From the NCBI RefSeq assembly GCF_014202215.1, contig NZ_JACHGB010000001.1:62001-126000 (forward strand): DNA of 64,000 bases. The letters run 5' to 3'. The notes under the pieces are model-generated. The model saw only the letters and a list, made by a program, of their open reading frames with translations, did no database searches and was not told the origin of the DNA. Both the position numbers and the translations under genes were made by a program. Every line of letters starts with the position of its first letter. Position 1 is the first letter of the stretch. Origin of the DNA: Quisquiliibacterium transsilvanicum. GTDB taxonomy: Bacteria > Pseudomonadota > Gammaproteobacteria > Burkholderiales > Burkholderiaceae_E. Below, in pieces: positions 9,384-18,059 of the stretch.

Positions 9384-9938
9384 ATGAACAAGGCATTCGT
9401 TCGCGAGGACGACGGCGACGAGGACGACGAGCTTCCGCCCGAGGGCGAGGCGGTTCCGGTCGTCAAGAACTACATCACCCCCGAAGGCTTCGCGCGGATG
9501 AAGGCGGAGCTGCTGCAGCAGATCGACGTCGACCGGCCCGAGGCGGTGCGCATTGTTTCCTGGGCCGCGTCCAACGGCGACCGCTCCGAGAACGGCGACT
9601 ACATCTACGGCAAGCGCCGGCTGCGCGAGATCGACCGGCGCATCCGCTTCCTGACCGGCCGGCTGGACAAGGCCGAGGTGGTGGACGCCTCGCGCCAGGA
9701 GAGCCGCGACCAGGTGTTCTTCGGCGCCACCGTTAAATACCTGCGCAACGGCGAGCGCGAGGAGACGGTGACCATCGTGGGCGTCGACGAGGTGGACCCG
9801 CTGAACGGGCGGATCAGCTGGATCTCGCCGGTGGCCAAGGCGCTGATCAAGGCGCGCGAGGGGGATGCGGTGAGCTTGCGGACGCCGGCGGGGGTGGATG
9901 AGCTGGAGATACTGGAGGTGCGGTATCCCGGGGGCTGA
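9384..9938 (+). CDS. greB: Transcription elongation factor GreB
   Basis: A 184-residue Gre factor that rescues backtracked RNA polymerase by stimulating transcript cleavage. The N-terminal coiled coil carries NYITPEGFARMKAELLQ and the tip ASNGDRSENGDYIYGKRRLREIDRRI with its acidic residues. The C-terminal FKBP-like domain ends with SLRTPAGVDELEILEVRYP. YIYGKRRLREIDRRIRFL marks GreB rather than GreA. A GGAGGGGG site precedes the ATG. An acidic stretch of Asp/Glu follows the first residues. Confidence 0.93.
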   Translation: MNKAFVREDDGDEDDELPPEGEAVPVVKNYITPEGFARMKAELLQQIDVDRPEAVRIVSWAASNGDRSENGDYIYGKRRLREIDRRIRFLTGRLDKAEVVDASRQESRDQVFFGATVKYLRNGEREETVTIVGVDEVDPLNGRISWISPVAKALIKAREGDAVSLRTPAGVDELEILEVRYPGG

Positions 9939-10084
9939 GCGCGCGTTCCCGCTCGCTCGGCAGTGCCGTCGGCTCACCCAATTTGGGGATGAACGCGGAT
10001 TGTCAGCGGCGTAGGCTTTCTCTCCAGAGTCCTGGCGGCGCGCAGTGGCGGCGTCGACCGGGGCCGAAACTCATGGAGGGGGAA

Positions 10085-11491
10085 ATGAATGCAACGCGTT
10101 GCCGCGCTGGCGCCGGATTCCTGGTCGCCGCGCTTGGATTCCTGGTCGCGCCGGCGCAGTCCGAAACGATCGTCACCGACTTCAACATCGTCCAGCCGTT
10201 CACCACCCAGGTCTATAACGATCGCATCGGCAACAGCCGCTTCTTCTTTGGAGCGAACTCGGACCTTCTGCGAATCGCCGCGTTCGTGCTGCCGTCGCCG
10301 GACTCGGACACGATCGACGTCATCCGCGCCTCCGATGGGCAGGTTTTCCGAAGCACGAACGGCTACGAGACCACCGTCACTGCCAACCACGTCGCGGGCT
10401 TTCCAAACGGAACGTTGTCTCAGTCGCTCCGATGGAGCGGATTGGAGTCGGGTCGCGGCGGAGGGCGCTACGAATACCAGACACCTTTCGTCCTTTCGGA
10501 TCCGGCGGTGCAGTCGCTGATCGCGGCCTGGGACCAGACACCGTTCACGATCACCGTCCAGAATCCTCGCTCGACCCCGACTTCGGTCACAGTGACCGCC
10601 CCGGATTACGATCCGAGTTCTCTGCCGCCGTTCCTGACCGACGTTGCCGTGACCGGGGGCGGATTGAAGCCCACGCTCAGCTGGACCGTTCCGGACAGTG
10701 GAGTGACGCCTGAGTCCGTGCGGATCCAGGTGCGGCTCATCACCGGTGAGTCCCCTGACGGTACGCGAATCACCTCGGCAAACCTTGTGCACGATGCCCA
10801 GATTCCCATCGGAACGAACAGCTATTCCTTCGAGGGCGTGGTGTTCAGCAATGCAGCGCTGTCCGGATTTCCCTCTGGCCTGGAGGTTGGATCCAAGTAC
10901 GAGATCGCCGTAGTTCTCGAGGACCGTGCCGGCGGCACGGCGGGCGGCGCAATCCTGGGTCGCGCGCGAACCTTCTTCGAATTCACGCCGCTGCCGGACG
11001 ACACGGGGAACGTCGCGGTCTATCTGCCGAATGTCGGGCCGGATGGAGTCTGGAAGTTCGACGTCAAGGTCACGGAGGGCCAGAGGATCGCCATCGACCC
11101 CTATGTAGCCATCGGCTACGAGTACCAGATCGGCTCGGGGGATCCGTTCTTTCGCAGCGTGCTCCTTCCCGACATCGGGGACGGTCTTTACGAGCTGTAT
11201 CTGTTCGACGGGTCGGACTGGGTCATGTCGGCTGCCCTGGTCGCGGGGCAGGAGCACTTCTTCGGAGGCATCGGAGTGGATCGCTTCCGCGTCCTCGGGA
11301 TCGAGCCGGGGGCGGGGCTGGACCCCACTGATGTCTCCGCCTTCGTCACGACCCTGACCTTCATGGGCGACGGTCGCTTTACCGGCTCGATGAGGGCTCT
11401 GGTGGCAGAGGTGAGCGAGCCGGGGACGGTGGCTCTGTTCGGCGCTGCGGTCCTGGCGATGGGACTTCGCAGGAGGCAGACCGGTCGGTGA
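10085..11491 (+). CDS. Secreted PEP-CTERM-type protein of unknown function
   Basis: A 468-residue exported protein. A signal peptide (AGAGFLVAALGFLVAPAQSE) opens it. The middle part is beta-rich with a fibronectin-III-like stretch (KPTLSWTVPDSGVTPESVRIQVRLI). The C-terminus is a sorting tail: SEPGT at residue 444, a hydrophobic helix, then RRRQTGR. The motif reads SEP instead of the usual PEP; it still looks like an exosortase (XrtA) substrate. A GGAGGGGGAA ribosome site precedes the ATG. Codon use is less GC-biased than in neighbouring genes. No relatives are recognised for the extracellular domain. The prsK and sugar transferase genes at 1-2.7 kb show that the host has the matching system. 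Confidence 0.75.
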   Translation: MNATRCRAGAGFLVAALGFLVAPAQSETIVTDFNIVQPFTTQVYNDRIGNSRFFFGANSDLLRIAAFVLPSPDSDTIDVIRASDGQVFRSTNGYETTVTANHVAGFPNGTLSQSLRWSGLESGRGGGRYEYQTPFVLSDPAVQSLIAAWDQTPFTITVQNPRSTPTSVTVTAPDYDPSSLPPFLTDVAVTGGGLKPTLSWTVPDSGVTPESVRIQVRLITGESPDGTRITSANLVHDAQIPIGTNSYSFEGVVFSNAALSGFPSGLEVGSKYEIAVVLEDRAGGTAGGAILGRARTFFEFTPLPDDTGNVAVYLPNVGPDGVWKFDVKVTEGQRIAIDPYVAIGYEYQIGSGDPFFRSVLLPDIGDGLYELYLFDGSDWVMSAALVAGQEHFFGGIGVDRFRVLGIEPGAGLDPTDVSAFVTTLTFMGDGRFTGSMRALVAEVSEPGTVALFGAAVLAMGLRRRQTGR

Positions 11492-11536
11492 GCTGGCACG
11501 GCGCCCGGAATCAGTGATGCTGCTCCGGAGGGCCAC

Positions 11537-13819
11537 TCACCCCCGCTGCAACCTCGTAACCTCAGGCAGCTTCCGCAGGTTCCTCATCAGCAGCGCCAGG
11601 TGCACCCGGTCGCGCACCTGGACGACGAAGCGCAGGTGGACGGTCTTCTCGGCTTCCTCGTCCATCGAAATATGGACGATGTTGGCTTCGGCTGCGGCGA
11701 TCTCGGCGGCCACCTTGCCGAGCACGCCGCGGTCGTCGCTGACGAAGAGGTCGAGGCCGCTGCGGAACAGGCCGCTGACGTCGTCGGACCATTGCACTTC
11801 CACCCAGCGTTCGGCGTCCTTGGTGCGCTGGCGCCCGGCGGCCTGGCAGTCAGCGCGGTGCAGGGTGAGGCCGTGGCCGCCGCGCAGGTGGCCCACCACC
11901 GCGTCGCCCGGCAGCGGGTGGCAGCAGGCCGCGTACTGGATGGCCGAGCCTTCGGTGCCATTGACGAAGATGGGGTCGAGGTCGGGCATGATCAGCGTGG
12001 CCGCGGCCTTGCCCGACATCAGCAGGGCGATGTTGCGCGCAGCGACCGGGGCCAGGCGCTTGCCCAGGCCGATGTCGGCGTAGAGCTCCTCGAGCGAGCG
12101 GGCGCCGGCGTCGCGGGCGCCGCGCTCGAACAAGGCGGGGTCGAGGTCGTCGAGGTCGATGCGCAACGAGGCCAGCGCCTGCTCCAGCAGCCGGCGGCCC
12201 AGCTCGACCGATTCGGTCAGCTTCATCGTGCGCAGGAAGTGGCGAATCTGCGCGCGCGCCTTGCCGGTGCGCACGAAGGCCAGCCAACCGGGGTTGGGGC
12301 GCGAGGCGGCGTCGGTGAGTACTTCGACCACGTCGCCGTTGTGCAGCTCGGTGCGCAGCTGAACCGGTTCCTGGTTGACGCGCGCGGCCACCGCCTGGTC
12401 GCCGATGTCGGTGTGCACGCTGTAGGCGAAGTCGATCACGGTGGCACCGCGCGGCAGCGAGCGGATCTGCCCCTTGGGCGTGAAGACGTAGACCGCATCC
12501 GGGAACAGGTCGACCTTCACGTGCTCCATGAACTCGAGCGAATCGCCGGTGTGGCTCTGGATGTCGAGCAGCGACTGCAGCCACTGGTGGGTGCGCTTCT
12601 GGAGGTCGGTGAAGGTTTCCTGCTCGGCCTTGTAGAGCCAGTGCGCGGCCACCCCGGATTCGGCGACCCGCTGCATCTCGCGGGTGCGGATCTGAAACTC
12701 GACTGGAGTTCCGAAGGGGCCGACCAGCGTGGTGTGCAGCGACTGGTAGCCGTTGACCTTCGGGATCGCGATGTAGTCCTTGAAGCGGCCGGGCACCGGC
12801 TTGAATGCCGCGTGCAGCGCGCCCAGCGCGAGGTAGCACTGCGGCACCGTATCGACGATGACACGGAAGCCGTAGACGTCGAGCACCTGCGAGAAGGACA
12901 GCCGGCGCTGCACCATCTTCTCGTAGATGCCCCAGAGCGCCTTCTCTCGGCCATAGACGTCGGCCTTCACGCCGATCTCGGGCAGCGCCTTCTGGGCGGC
13001 GTCGAGGATGCGGCCGAGCACCTCGCGGCGGTTGCCGCGCGCCGACAGCATCGCGCGGCGCAGCACCGCGGAGCGCATCGGGTAACGGTGCGAGAAGGCC
13101 AGATCGAGCAGTTCGAGGTAGAGCTTGCGCAGGCCCAGCCGGTTGGCGATGGGCGCGTAGATGTCGAAGGTTTCGCGGGCGATGCGGCGCCGCTTGGCGG
13201 CGTCGACCGCGCCGAGCGTGCGCATGTTGTGCAGCCGGTCGGCCAGCTTGATCAGGATGACGCGCACATCGCGCGCCATGGCGAGCAGCATCTTGCGGAA
13301 GCTCTCCGCCTGCTGCTCTTCCTTGGAGCTGAGCTGGACCCGGTCCAGCTTGGTGAGGCCATCGACCAGGTCGGCGACCTGCGGGCCGAAGCGCTCGAGC
13401 AGCTGCTGCTTGGAGACGTCGCAGTCCTCGAGGACGTCGTGCAGCAGCGCCGCCATCAGGGAGTCGGTGTCGAGCTTCCAGCCGGCGCAGATCTCGGCAA
13501 CCGCGATGGGATGCGAGATGTAGGGCTCGCCGCTGGTGCGGAACTGGCCGAGATGGGCGCGGTCGGCGACGCGGTAGGCCTCGCGCACGCGCCGGACGTC
13601 CTCTTCGGGGAGGTAGGCCTCGGCGAGCCGGGTGAGACTGGCCAGCGATACGACCTGGCGCTCGTCGGGGGCGTTGGCGAAGGTGGCCGCCGCAGGGGGG
13701 GCTTCAGGGGTGTCGGCGCCGTGCTTGCCGCGCCGGGGGGCGCGGGACTTGGCAGCCGGAAGCGCGCCGGTCGCGGGAGCGACCGGTGGGGCGACGATCC
13801 GACTGCCGGAGAGGTCCAT
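11537..13819 (-). CDS. spoT: Bifunctional (p)ppGpp synthetase/hydrolase SpoT
   Basis: A 760-residue RSH enzyme. The HD hydrolase domain is intact, with HDVLED at residues 127-132 and KLADRLHNMRTL downstream. The synthetase domain follows (YGREKALWGIYEKM, FKDYIAIPKVNGYQSLHT), then TGS (VYVFTPKGQIRSLPRGATVIDFAY) and a C-terminal ACT domain. A Pro/Ala/Lys-rich segment of about 50 residues precedes the HD domain. It is the last gene of gmk-rpoZ-spoT, 22 bp after rpoZ. Confidence 0.94.
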   Translation of the reverse strand: MDLSGSRIVAPPVAPATGALPAAKSRAPRRGKHGADTPEAPPAAATFANAPDERQVVSLASLTRLAEAYLPEEDVRRVREAYRVADRAHLGQFRTSGEPYISHPIAVAEICAGWKLDTDSLMAALLHDVLEDCDVSKQQLLERFGPQVADLVDGLTKLDRVQLSSKEEQQAESFRKMLLAMARDVRVILIKLADRLHNMRTLGAVDAAKRRRIARETFDIYAPIANRLGLRKLYLELLDLAFSHRYPMRSAVLRRAMLSARGNRREVLGRILDAAQKALPEIGVKADVYGREKALWGIYEKMVQRRLSFSQVLDVYGFRVIVDTVPQCYLALGALHAAFKPVPGRFKDYIAIPKVNGYQSLHTTLVGPFGTPVEFQIRTREMQRVAESGVAAHWLYKAEQETFTDLQKRTHQWLQSLLDIQSHTGDSLEFMEHVKVDLFPDAVYVFTPKGQIRSLPRGATVIDFAYSVHTDIGDQAVAARVNQEPVQLRTELHNGDVVEVLTDAASRPNPGWLAFVRTGKARAQIRHFLRTMKLTESVELGRRLLEQALASLRIDLDDLDPALFERGARDAGARSLEELYADIGLGKRLAPVAARNIALLMSGKAAATLIMPDLDPIFVNGTEGSAIQYAACCHPLPGDAVVGHLRGGHGLTLHRADCQAAGRQRTKDAERWVEVQWSDDVSGLFRSGLDLFVSDDRGVLGKVAAEIAAAEANIVHISMDEEAEKTVHLRFVVQVRDRVHLALLMRNLRKLPEVTRLQRG

Positions 13820-13841
13820 GGTCAGCGGCGACGCGGCGACA

Positions 13842-14054
13842 TCAGGTCGGTACTCGTCGGAGCATTTCGATGCCGACCTTCTCTGCGGCGATCTCGCGCA
13901 GGGCCAGCACGGTGGGCTTGTCCTTGTTGTCCCTGGTCTCTACTCGCGGGGTGTGACCCTGGGCGAGCATGCGGGCACGATAGGTTGCTGCGAGCGTGAG
14001 CTCGAAACGGTTCGGGATCTGCTTGAGGCAATCTTCGACGGTAATTCGGGCCAT
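13842..14054 (-). CDS. rpoZ: RNA polymerase omega subunit
   Basis: A 70-residue protein opening [20 protein letters not shown], the standard omega N-terminus, followed by the conserved [12 protein letters not shown] helix. Omega assists assembly of RNA polymerase and contributes to ppGpp binding, which fits its position directly ahead of spoT. It starts 32 bp after the gmk stop. Confidence 0.96.
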   Translation of the reverse strand: MARITVEDCLKQIPNRFELTLAATYRARMLAQGHTPRVETRDNKDKPTVLALREIAAEKVGIEMLRRVPT

Positions 14055-14086
14055 GGTCGTTCACCTGGAAACGGGTTGACCGGCGC

Positions 14087-14896
14087 TCAGCAGGCACCGG
14101 CGGAAGGCTCGGAGGACAGGAACAGCTGGGCAAAGAGGCGGCGCTCCCTGGCCTGCTGCTTGGGGAAGCGCAGGCCGGCTGCCTCGACGATGCTGGCGAG
14201 CTGGCTCAAAGCCGTCGTAAAGTCTTGATTGATAATAACATATTGGAAGCTGTGCGCTTGCAGCAATTCGTCGCGCGCAGCAGCCATCCTGCGCTCGATG
14301 ACCTCGTCGGAATCCTGCCCGCGGTGGCGCAGCCGCTCACGCAGCGTCTGCATCGACGGCGGAGCGATGAAGACGCTGACCGCGTCCGGGAACAGGCGCA
14401 GCACCTGGTGCGCGCCCTGCCAGTCGATCTCCAGGACGATGTCTCGGCCCTCGCCGATGCGCGCCGCGATCCAGTCGCGCGAGGTGCCGTACAGGTTGCC
14501 GTGCACCTCCGCCCACTCGAGGAACTCGCCTGCCGCGCGACGGCGCTCGAAGTCGGCGCGATCGATGAAGCGATAGTCGACGCCATCTCGCTCGCCGGGG
14601 CGGGGCGCGCGGGTGGTGAACGAGACCGACAGTTCGACCCCGGGGCGCTGGTCGAGCAGGGCGCGCACCAGCGAGGTCTTGCCGGCGCCCGAGGGGGCGA
14701 CCACGACGAAGAGGCTGCCGGCGCCGGGCAGCGCGGCGCCGGGCTGTGGCGCGCCGGCCGCGGCGCCGGGCAAGGGCGTTCCCGCTGCGGGGGCCGGTGC
14801 GGCGGCGGTTGCCGCGACTGTGGCCGGCGGTTCAGGCCCGATGGCAGGGGCGGGGCTCGCTTCGGCGGCTGAGGGGCGCGTCAGTGGATCGGTCAT
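14087..14896 (-). CDS. gmk: Guanylate kinase with Ala/Pro-rich N-terminal extension
   Basis: A 269-residue enzyme converting GMP to GDP with ATP. The P-loop APSGAGKTS lies at residues 67-75, followed by SVSFTTRAPRPGERDGVDYRF and EWAEVHGNLYGTS (GMP binding) and LEIDWQGA. The family is normally about 205 residues; here roughly 59 residues of Ala/Pro/Gly precede the first strand. The ATG at 14896 is the only one that begins this extension without reading into the divergent cytochrome gene. No internal ATG sits just before the P-loop, so a leaderlike extension seems real. Confidence 0.92.
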   Translation of the reverse strand: MTDPLTRPSAAEASPAPAIGPEPPATVAATAAAPAPAAGTPLPGAAAGAPQPGAALPGAGSLFVVVAPSGAGKTSLVRALLDQRPGVELSVSFTTRAPRPGERDGVDYRFIDRADFERRRAAGEFLEWAEVHGNLYGTSRDWIAARIGEGRDIVLEIDWQGAHQVLRLFPDAVSVFIAPPSMQTLRERLRHRGQDSDEVIERRMAAARDELLQAHSFQYVIINQDFTTALSQLASIVEAAGLRFPKQQARERRLFAQLFLSSEPSAGAC

Positions 14897-14991
14897 CGCG
14901 AGGGGAGGGTTCGCTGGAAACGTGTATTTTCGCCGATCCACTGGCTTTCGATGCCGGGTGTGGCGCGTACGCCCCGGCCTGCTCCATCGAC

Positions 14992-17010
14992 ATGATCGTT
15001 CCCGGTTCCTTTCGCTCCAGCTGGCGAGCCATCGTCTTCTTCTTTTCCCTTCTTCTCCTGGCCGCTGCGTTTGCCGTGCAGGCGGCGCCCGCTGCGCCGG
15101 GCGCGATTGTTCCGCCTGCCTCCGCCGCCGCGCGCGCCGCCCAAGTCGGGCCCGGCCTGTCACGCGAGAAGGAGGTGCCCGACACCATCGCCCAGCGCAC
15201 GCTCGCCTGCACCGGCTGCCACGGACGTGAAGGCCGCGCCACCAGCGCGGGCTATTTCCCTCGCATCGCAGGCAAACCAGCAGGCTATCTGCACGAACAG
15301 CTGCTCAACTTCCGTGATGGGCGGCGCCGTCACGCGGCAATGTCCGGGCTGCTGGCGCCCCTTTCGGATGCCTACCTGCGCGAAATCGCCGAGTACTTCG
15401 CGGAACTGGACCTGCCGTATCCACCGCCGCAGACCCGCGGCGCAGCGCGGCAACTGCTCGAGCGTGGTGAGTCGCTGGTACGCCGCGGCGACGCGAAGCT
15501 TGAGGTGCCGGCCTGCGCGGACTGCCACGGCGAGCGGCTCACCGGGGTCTCCCCGGGCATCCCCGGGCTGCTCGGTCTGCCGCGCGATTATCTGAATGCG
15601 CAGTTTGGCGCCTGGCGCGAAGGCCAGCGCCACGCCACTGCGCCGGACTGCATGGCGCAGATCGCATCCCGGCTCTCGCCTCCGGACGTGCAGGCGCTGT
15701 CCACCTGGCTGTCCTCGCAGCCCGTGCCCGCGGATTCTCGGCCGGCGCCGGCCAGCGCGAAGGCTCTGCCGATGCGATGCGGCCCGGCGGTGGTCAGGGG
15801 CACGCCGGCGGTGTCGGCCGCGGCGGCGCCGTCCGATCCGCAGGTGGCGCGCGGGCGCTACCTGGCGCTGGCCGGCAACTGCGCCGGCTGCCACACCGCG
15901 CCGGGCGACCTGCCCTACGCGGGCGGAAAGGGCGTCCCCACGCCCTTCGGCACAGTGATGCCCGGCAATCTGACGCCGGACGTCTCGACCGGGCTCGGCG
16001 CCTGGAGCGCGGACGACTTCTGGCGGGCGATGCACGAAGGCCGCTCGCGCGACGGGCGGATGCTCTACCCGGCCTTCCCCTATCTGGACTACACGCGGAT
16101 CACCCGCCAGGACTCGGACGCGCTGTTCGCCTGGCTGCGCAGCCTGCCGCCGGTCGCGCGTGAGAACCCCACGCACCGGCTGCGCTTCCCCTACGACACC
16201 CAGGCGGCGCTCGGCGCATGGCGGGCGCTCTACTTTCGGCCCGATTCCTTCCGGCCTGACCCGGCGCGCTCCGAGGCGTGGAACCGCGGCGCCTACCTGG
16301 TCCAGGGGCTGGGCCACTGCGGCACCTGCCACAGCCCGCGCAACACGCTGGGGGCGACCCGCAGTGCGGCAGAGCTCGGCGGCGGGCTGATCCCGGTGCT
16401 TGGCTGGTATGCGCCGTCGCTGGCCGCGCCTGCGCAGGCAGGGCTGGCCGACTGGCCGCTGGAAGAGGTGGTGCAGCTGCTCGGCACCGGAGCGGCCCCG
16501 CGGGCGACGACCAGCGGGCCGATGGCCGAGGTGGTCCATCGCAGCCTGCAGCACCTGCTGGCGACGGATCTCGAGGCGATGACGGTGTACCTGAAGTCGC
16601 TGGGGCAGGGCGAGGTGGCGTCGCCAGCTGCGGCGAGCCGGAAGCCCGGGGCGGCCCTGGCGAGCGATCCGCAGGGCGCCGCGCTGTACGAGCGCCACTG
16701 CGCCGACTGCCACGGCGACTCCGGCCAGGGGCGCCGGGCAGGCGGGCGTCCGGCCTGGCCGGCGCTCGCGGGCAACCGCGCAGTGATCATGGAGCCGCCA
16801 GTGAACGCGGTGCGGATGGTGCTCGCCGGCGGCTTTGCGCCCGCGACCCGCGGCAATCCCCGCCCCTGGGGGATGCCACCCTTCGGGCACCTGCTCGATG
16901 ACGCGGAGGTGGCTGCCGTGCTCAGCTACATCCGCAACAGCTGGGGCAATGCCGCGGCGCCGGTCACGCCGCTGCAGGTGCGGCAGTGGCGGGAGGGGAA
17001 GGGCCGCTGA
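14992..17010 (+). CDS. Five-haem c-type cytochrome: cytochrome c4-like pair fused to an alcohol-dehydrogenase-type tri-haem cytochrome
   Basis: A 672-residue exported protein with a hydrophobic signal segment (FFFSLLLLAAAFAVQA). Five CXXCH haem sites begin at Cys 73, 175, 297, 443 and 570. The first two domains (PRIAGKPAGYLHEQLLNFRDGRR, MSGLLAPLSDAYLREIAEYFA) look like a cytochrome c4 pair. The last three (PFGTVMPGNLTPDVSTGLGAWSADDF, GHCGTCHSPRN) match the cytochrome subunit of membrane-bound sugar or alcohol dehydrogenases. No dehydrogenase partner lies nearby, so its electron donor is unknown. It diverges from gmk, with 95 bp between starts. Confidence 0.85.
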   Translation: MIVPGSFRSSWRAIVFFFSLLLLAAAFAVQAAPAAPGAIVPPASAAARAAQVGPGLSREKEVPDTIAQRTLACTGCHGREGRATSAGYFPRIAGKPAGYLHEQLLNFRDGRRRHAAMSGLLAPLSDAYLREIAEYFAELDLPYPPPQTRGAARQLLERGESLVRRGDAKLEVPACADCHGERLTGVSPGIPGLLGLPRDYLNAQFGAWREGQRHATAPDCMAQIASRLSPPDVQALSTWLSSQPVPADSRPAPASAKALPMRCGPAVVRGTPAVSAAAAPSDPQVARGRYLALAGNCAGCHTAPGDLPYAGGKGVPTPFGTVMPGNLTPDVSTGLGAWSADDFWRAMHEGRSRDGRMLYPAFPYLDYTRITRQDSDALFAWLRSLPPVARENPTHRLRFPYDTQAALGAWRALYFRPDSFRPDPARSEAWNRGAYLVQGLGHCGTCHSPRNTLGATRSAAELGGGLIPVLGWYAPSLAAPAQAGLADWPLEEVVQLLGTGAAPRATTSGPMAEVVHRSLQHLLATDLEAMTVYLKSLGQGEVASPAAASRKPGAALASDPQGAALYERHCADCHGDSGQGRRAGGRPAWPALAGNRAVIMEPPVNAVRMVLAGGFAPATRGNPRPWGMPPFGHLLDDAEVAAVLSYIRNSWGNAAAPVTPLQVRQWREGKGR

Positions 17011-17102
17011 GGACGTGGCGAACGACACGCTCGGCGTCGCCGAGATCGAAGTCCCTCCAATCGGCGCTTCTCCAACGGGAAGTGCGGCCGAAGGCGCTGG
17101 CG

Positions 17103-17561
17103 TCAGCCCGCCAGCGGGCGCACCAGCAGCACCGGCGTTGTCGCGTGCCGGGCCACCTGCTCGGCATCGCTGCCCATCACTACGCGATTGAAGCCGCGCC
17201 GGCCATGGGTGCCGAGCACGAGGAGGTCGGCCTCGGCGGCGCGGGCCCGTTCAAGGATGATCTCCCAGGTCCGCTGTCCACGGCTCTCCTGAAGGTCCGT
17301 GTCGACGGCAAGCCCGGGCGCCGCGGCGAGCGCAGCCTGGCGCGCCGTCTCCAGCACCTGTTCGCCGCCCGCGATCAGCTGCGGCAGGATGTCGCGGACA
17401 TAGACCTCGGGGCGCTCGAAGCCCGTCATGTGGGCGATCGGGTCGAGGACGTGGAGGATGCGCAGCCGGGCGCCACAGAGGCTGGCCAGCCTGGCGGCTT
17501 CGATCAGTGCGCGGTCGGAGGTGGGACTGCCGTCGACGGGGATGAGGATGGTGCTGTACAT
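17103..17561 (-). CDS. Universal stress protein (UspA family)
   Basis: A 152-residue single-domain Usp protein. It opens MYSTILIPVDGSPTSDRAL and carries GTHGRRGFNRVVMGSDAEQV, the G-2x-G-9x-G-S/T/D-like ATP-binding signature, ending TTPVLLVRPL. It lies between the cytochrome and the repeat-peptide gene, and transcripts from the latter's promoter could read into it. Its specific stress role cannot be told. Confidence 0.9.
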   Translation of the reverse strand: MYSTILIPVDGSPTSDRALIEAARLASLCGARLRILHVLDPIAHMTGFERPEVYVRDILPQLIAGGEQVLETARQAALAAAPGLAVDTDLQESRGQRTWEIILERARAAEADLLVLGTHGRRGFNRVVMGSDAEQVARHATTPVLLVRPLAG

Positions 17562-17753
17562 GGGGATTTGGTCAGGGTGGCCGCGCGGGGAGGTTGCGCA
17601 CTGCGCACTTCTACCATGACCTTGGTCCGGGGCGCGGCTCGATGCGCGCCCTGGGTGGCGAGCGAGGACCGGACAAGACCGCCGGTAGTGTCCTCAGCCT
17701 GGCCGGCGGGCGCGTGCGAGTGGTGCAGGCGCCCGCGGATCGCTTGCGCCCGA

Positions 17754-17924
17754 TCAGTTGTCCGGGGTGACCGGGCCGCCGACGCCCGGGGTTACCGGTC
17801 CAGAGATGAAGGTCGGATTGATGGGGCCGCTCGGAGTGACCGGCCCAAGAGGCGTGACGGGGCCGTTGGGCGTGACGGGGCCAGAGATGTCATTCGGGGT
17901 GATTGGGCCATGGTGCTTGCGCAT
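17754..17924 (-). CDS. 56-residue GPxTP-repeat peptide
   Basis: After MRKHH the whole peptide is repeats: GPITP at residues 6-10, GPVTP at 15-19, 21-25, 27-31, 42-46 and 50-54, and GPINP at 33-37, with short Asn/Ser/Gly/Leu spacers. It has no Cys, one Phe, two His near the start, and no signal peptide or membrane segment. An AGGAG site lies 7 nt before the ATG at 17924; an in-frame ATG at 17963 would add 13 residues but has no ribosome site and falls only 8 nt from the predicted +1. A strong sigma-54 promoter lies upstream. It diverges from the ATP-grasp gene. I know no family for it; a modified peptide, a polysaccharide-associated peptide or a small structural protein are all possible. Confidence 0.7.
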   Translation of the reverse strand: MRKHHGPITPNDISGPVTPNGPVTPLGPVTPSGPINPTFISGPVTPGVGGPVTPDN

Positions 17925-17981
17925 CGTCGTCTCCTGAACAATGGTTGGTCGCAGGATCTTCATGAGACCCCATTTTCGAAA

Positions 17982-17997
17982 AGCAAACTTCGCGCCA
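17982..17997 (-). promoter_or_regulatory. Sigma-54 promoter of the GPxTP peptide gene
   Basis: On the minus strand the sequence reads TGGCGCGAAGTTTGCT, preceded by C and followed by TTT. It matches the -24/-12 consensus (TGGCACG-N4-TTGCW) with one change, and the GG-N10-GC spacing is exact. The predicted +1 is near 17971, giving a 47-nt leader to the peptide ATG. The 17-bp element at 18060-18076 lies about 90-105 bp upstream of +1, a normal place for a sigma-54 activator. Confidence 0.75.
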
Positions 17998-18059
17998 GGG
18001 TTGCAGTGCGCTGATTTGAAATAAGTTTCTCCTTCGTCGGCCGTGAGCTAAGGCTGTCT

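Noticed and set aside
9939-10084. Sigma-54 promoter or 17-bp PrsR-type element before the PEP-CTERM-type gene
   Set aside because: Only a GG-N10-GC with wrong flanks (CGGAT...GCGGC) was found, and no TGTAAGG/CCGACA element.
9974-11536. Long minus-strand frame of about 520 codons opposite the PEP-CTERM-type gene
   Set aside because: It is Arg/His/Asp-rich without domain character, while the opposite strand has a signal peptide, beta-domain text and a sorting tail.
11600-13999. A roughly 800-codon plus-strand frame opposite spoT
   Set aside because: It is a high-GC shadow; spoT on the other strand has all family motifs.
17754-17963. Graspetide (omega-ester or amide RiPP) precursor
   Set aside because: The core lacks the Glu/Asp acceptor pattern and has no recognisable leader, and the neighbouring ATP-grasp is not of the graspetide-synthetase type as far as can be read. 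Kept only as an open peptide-enzyme pair.
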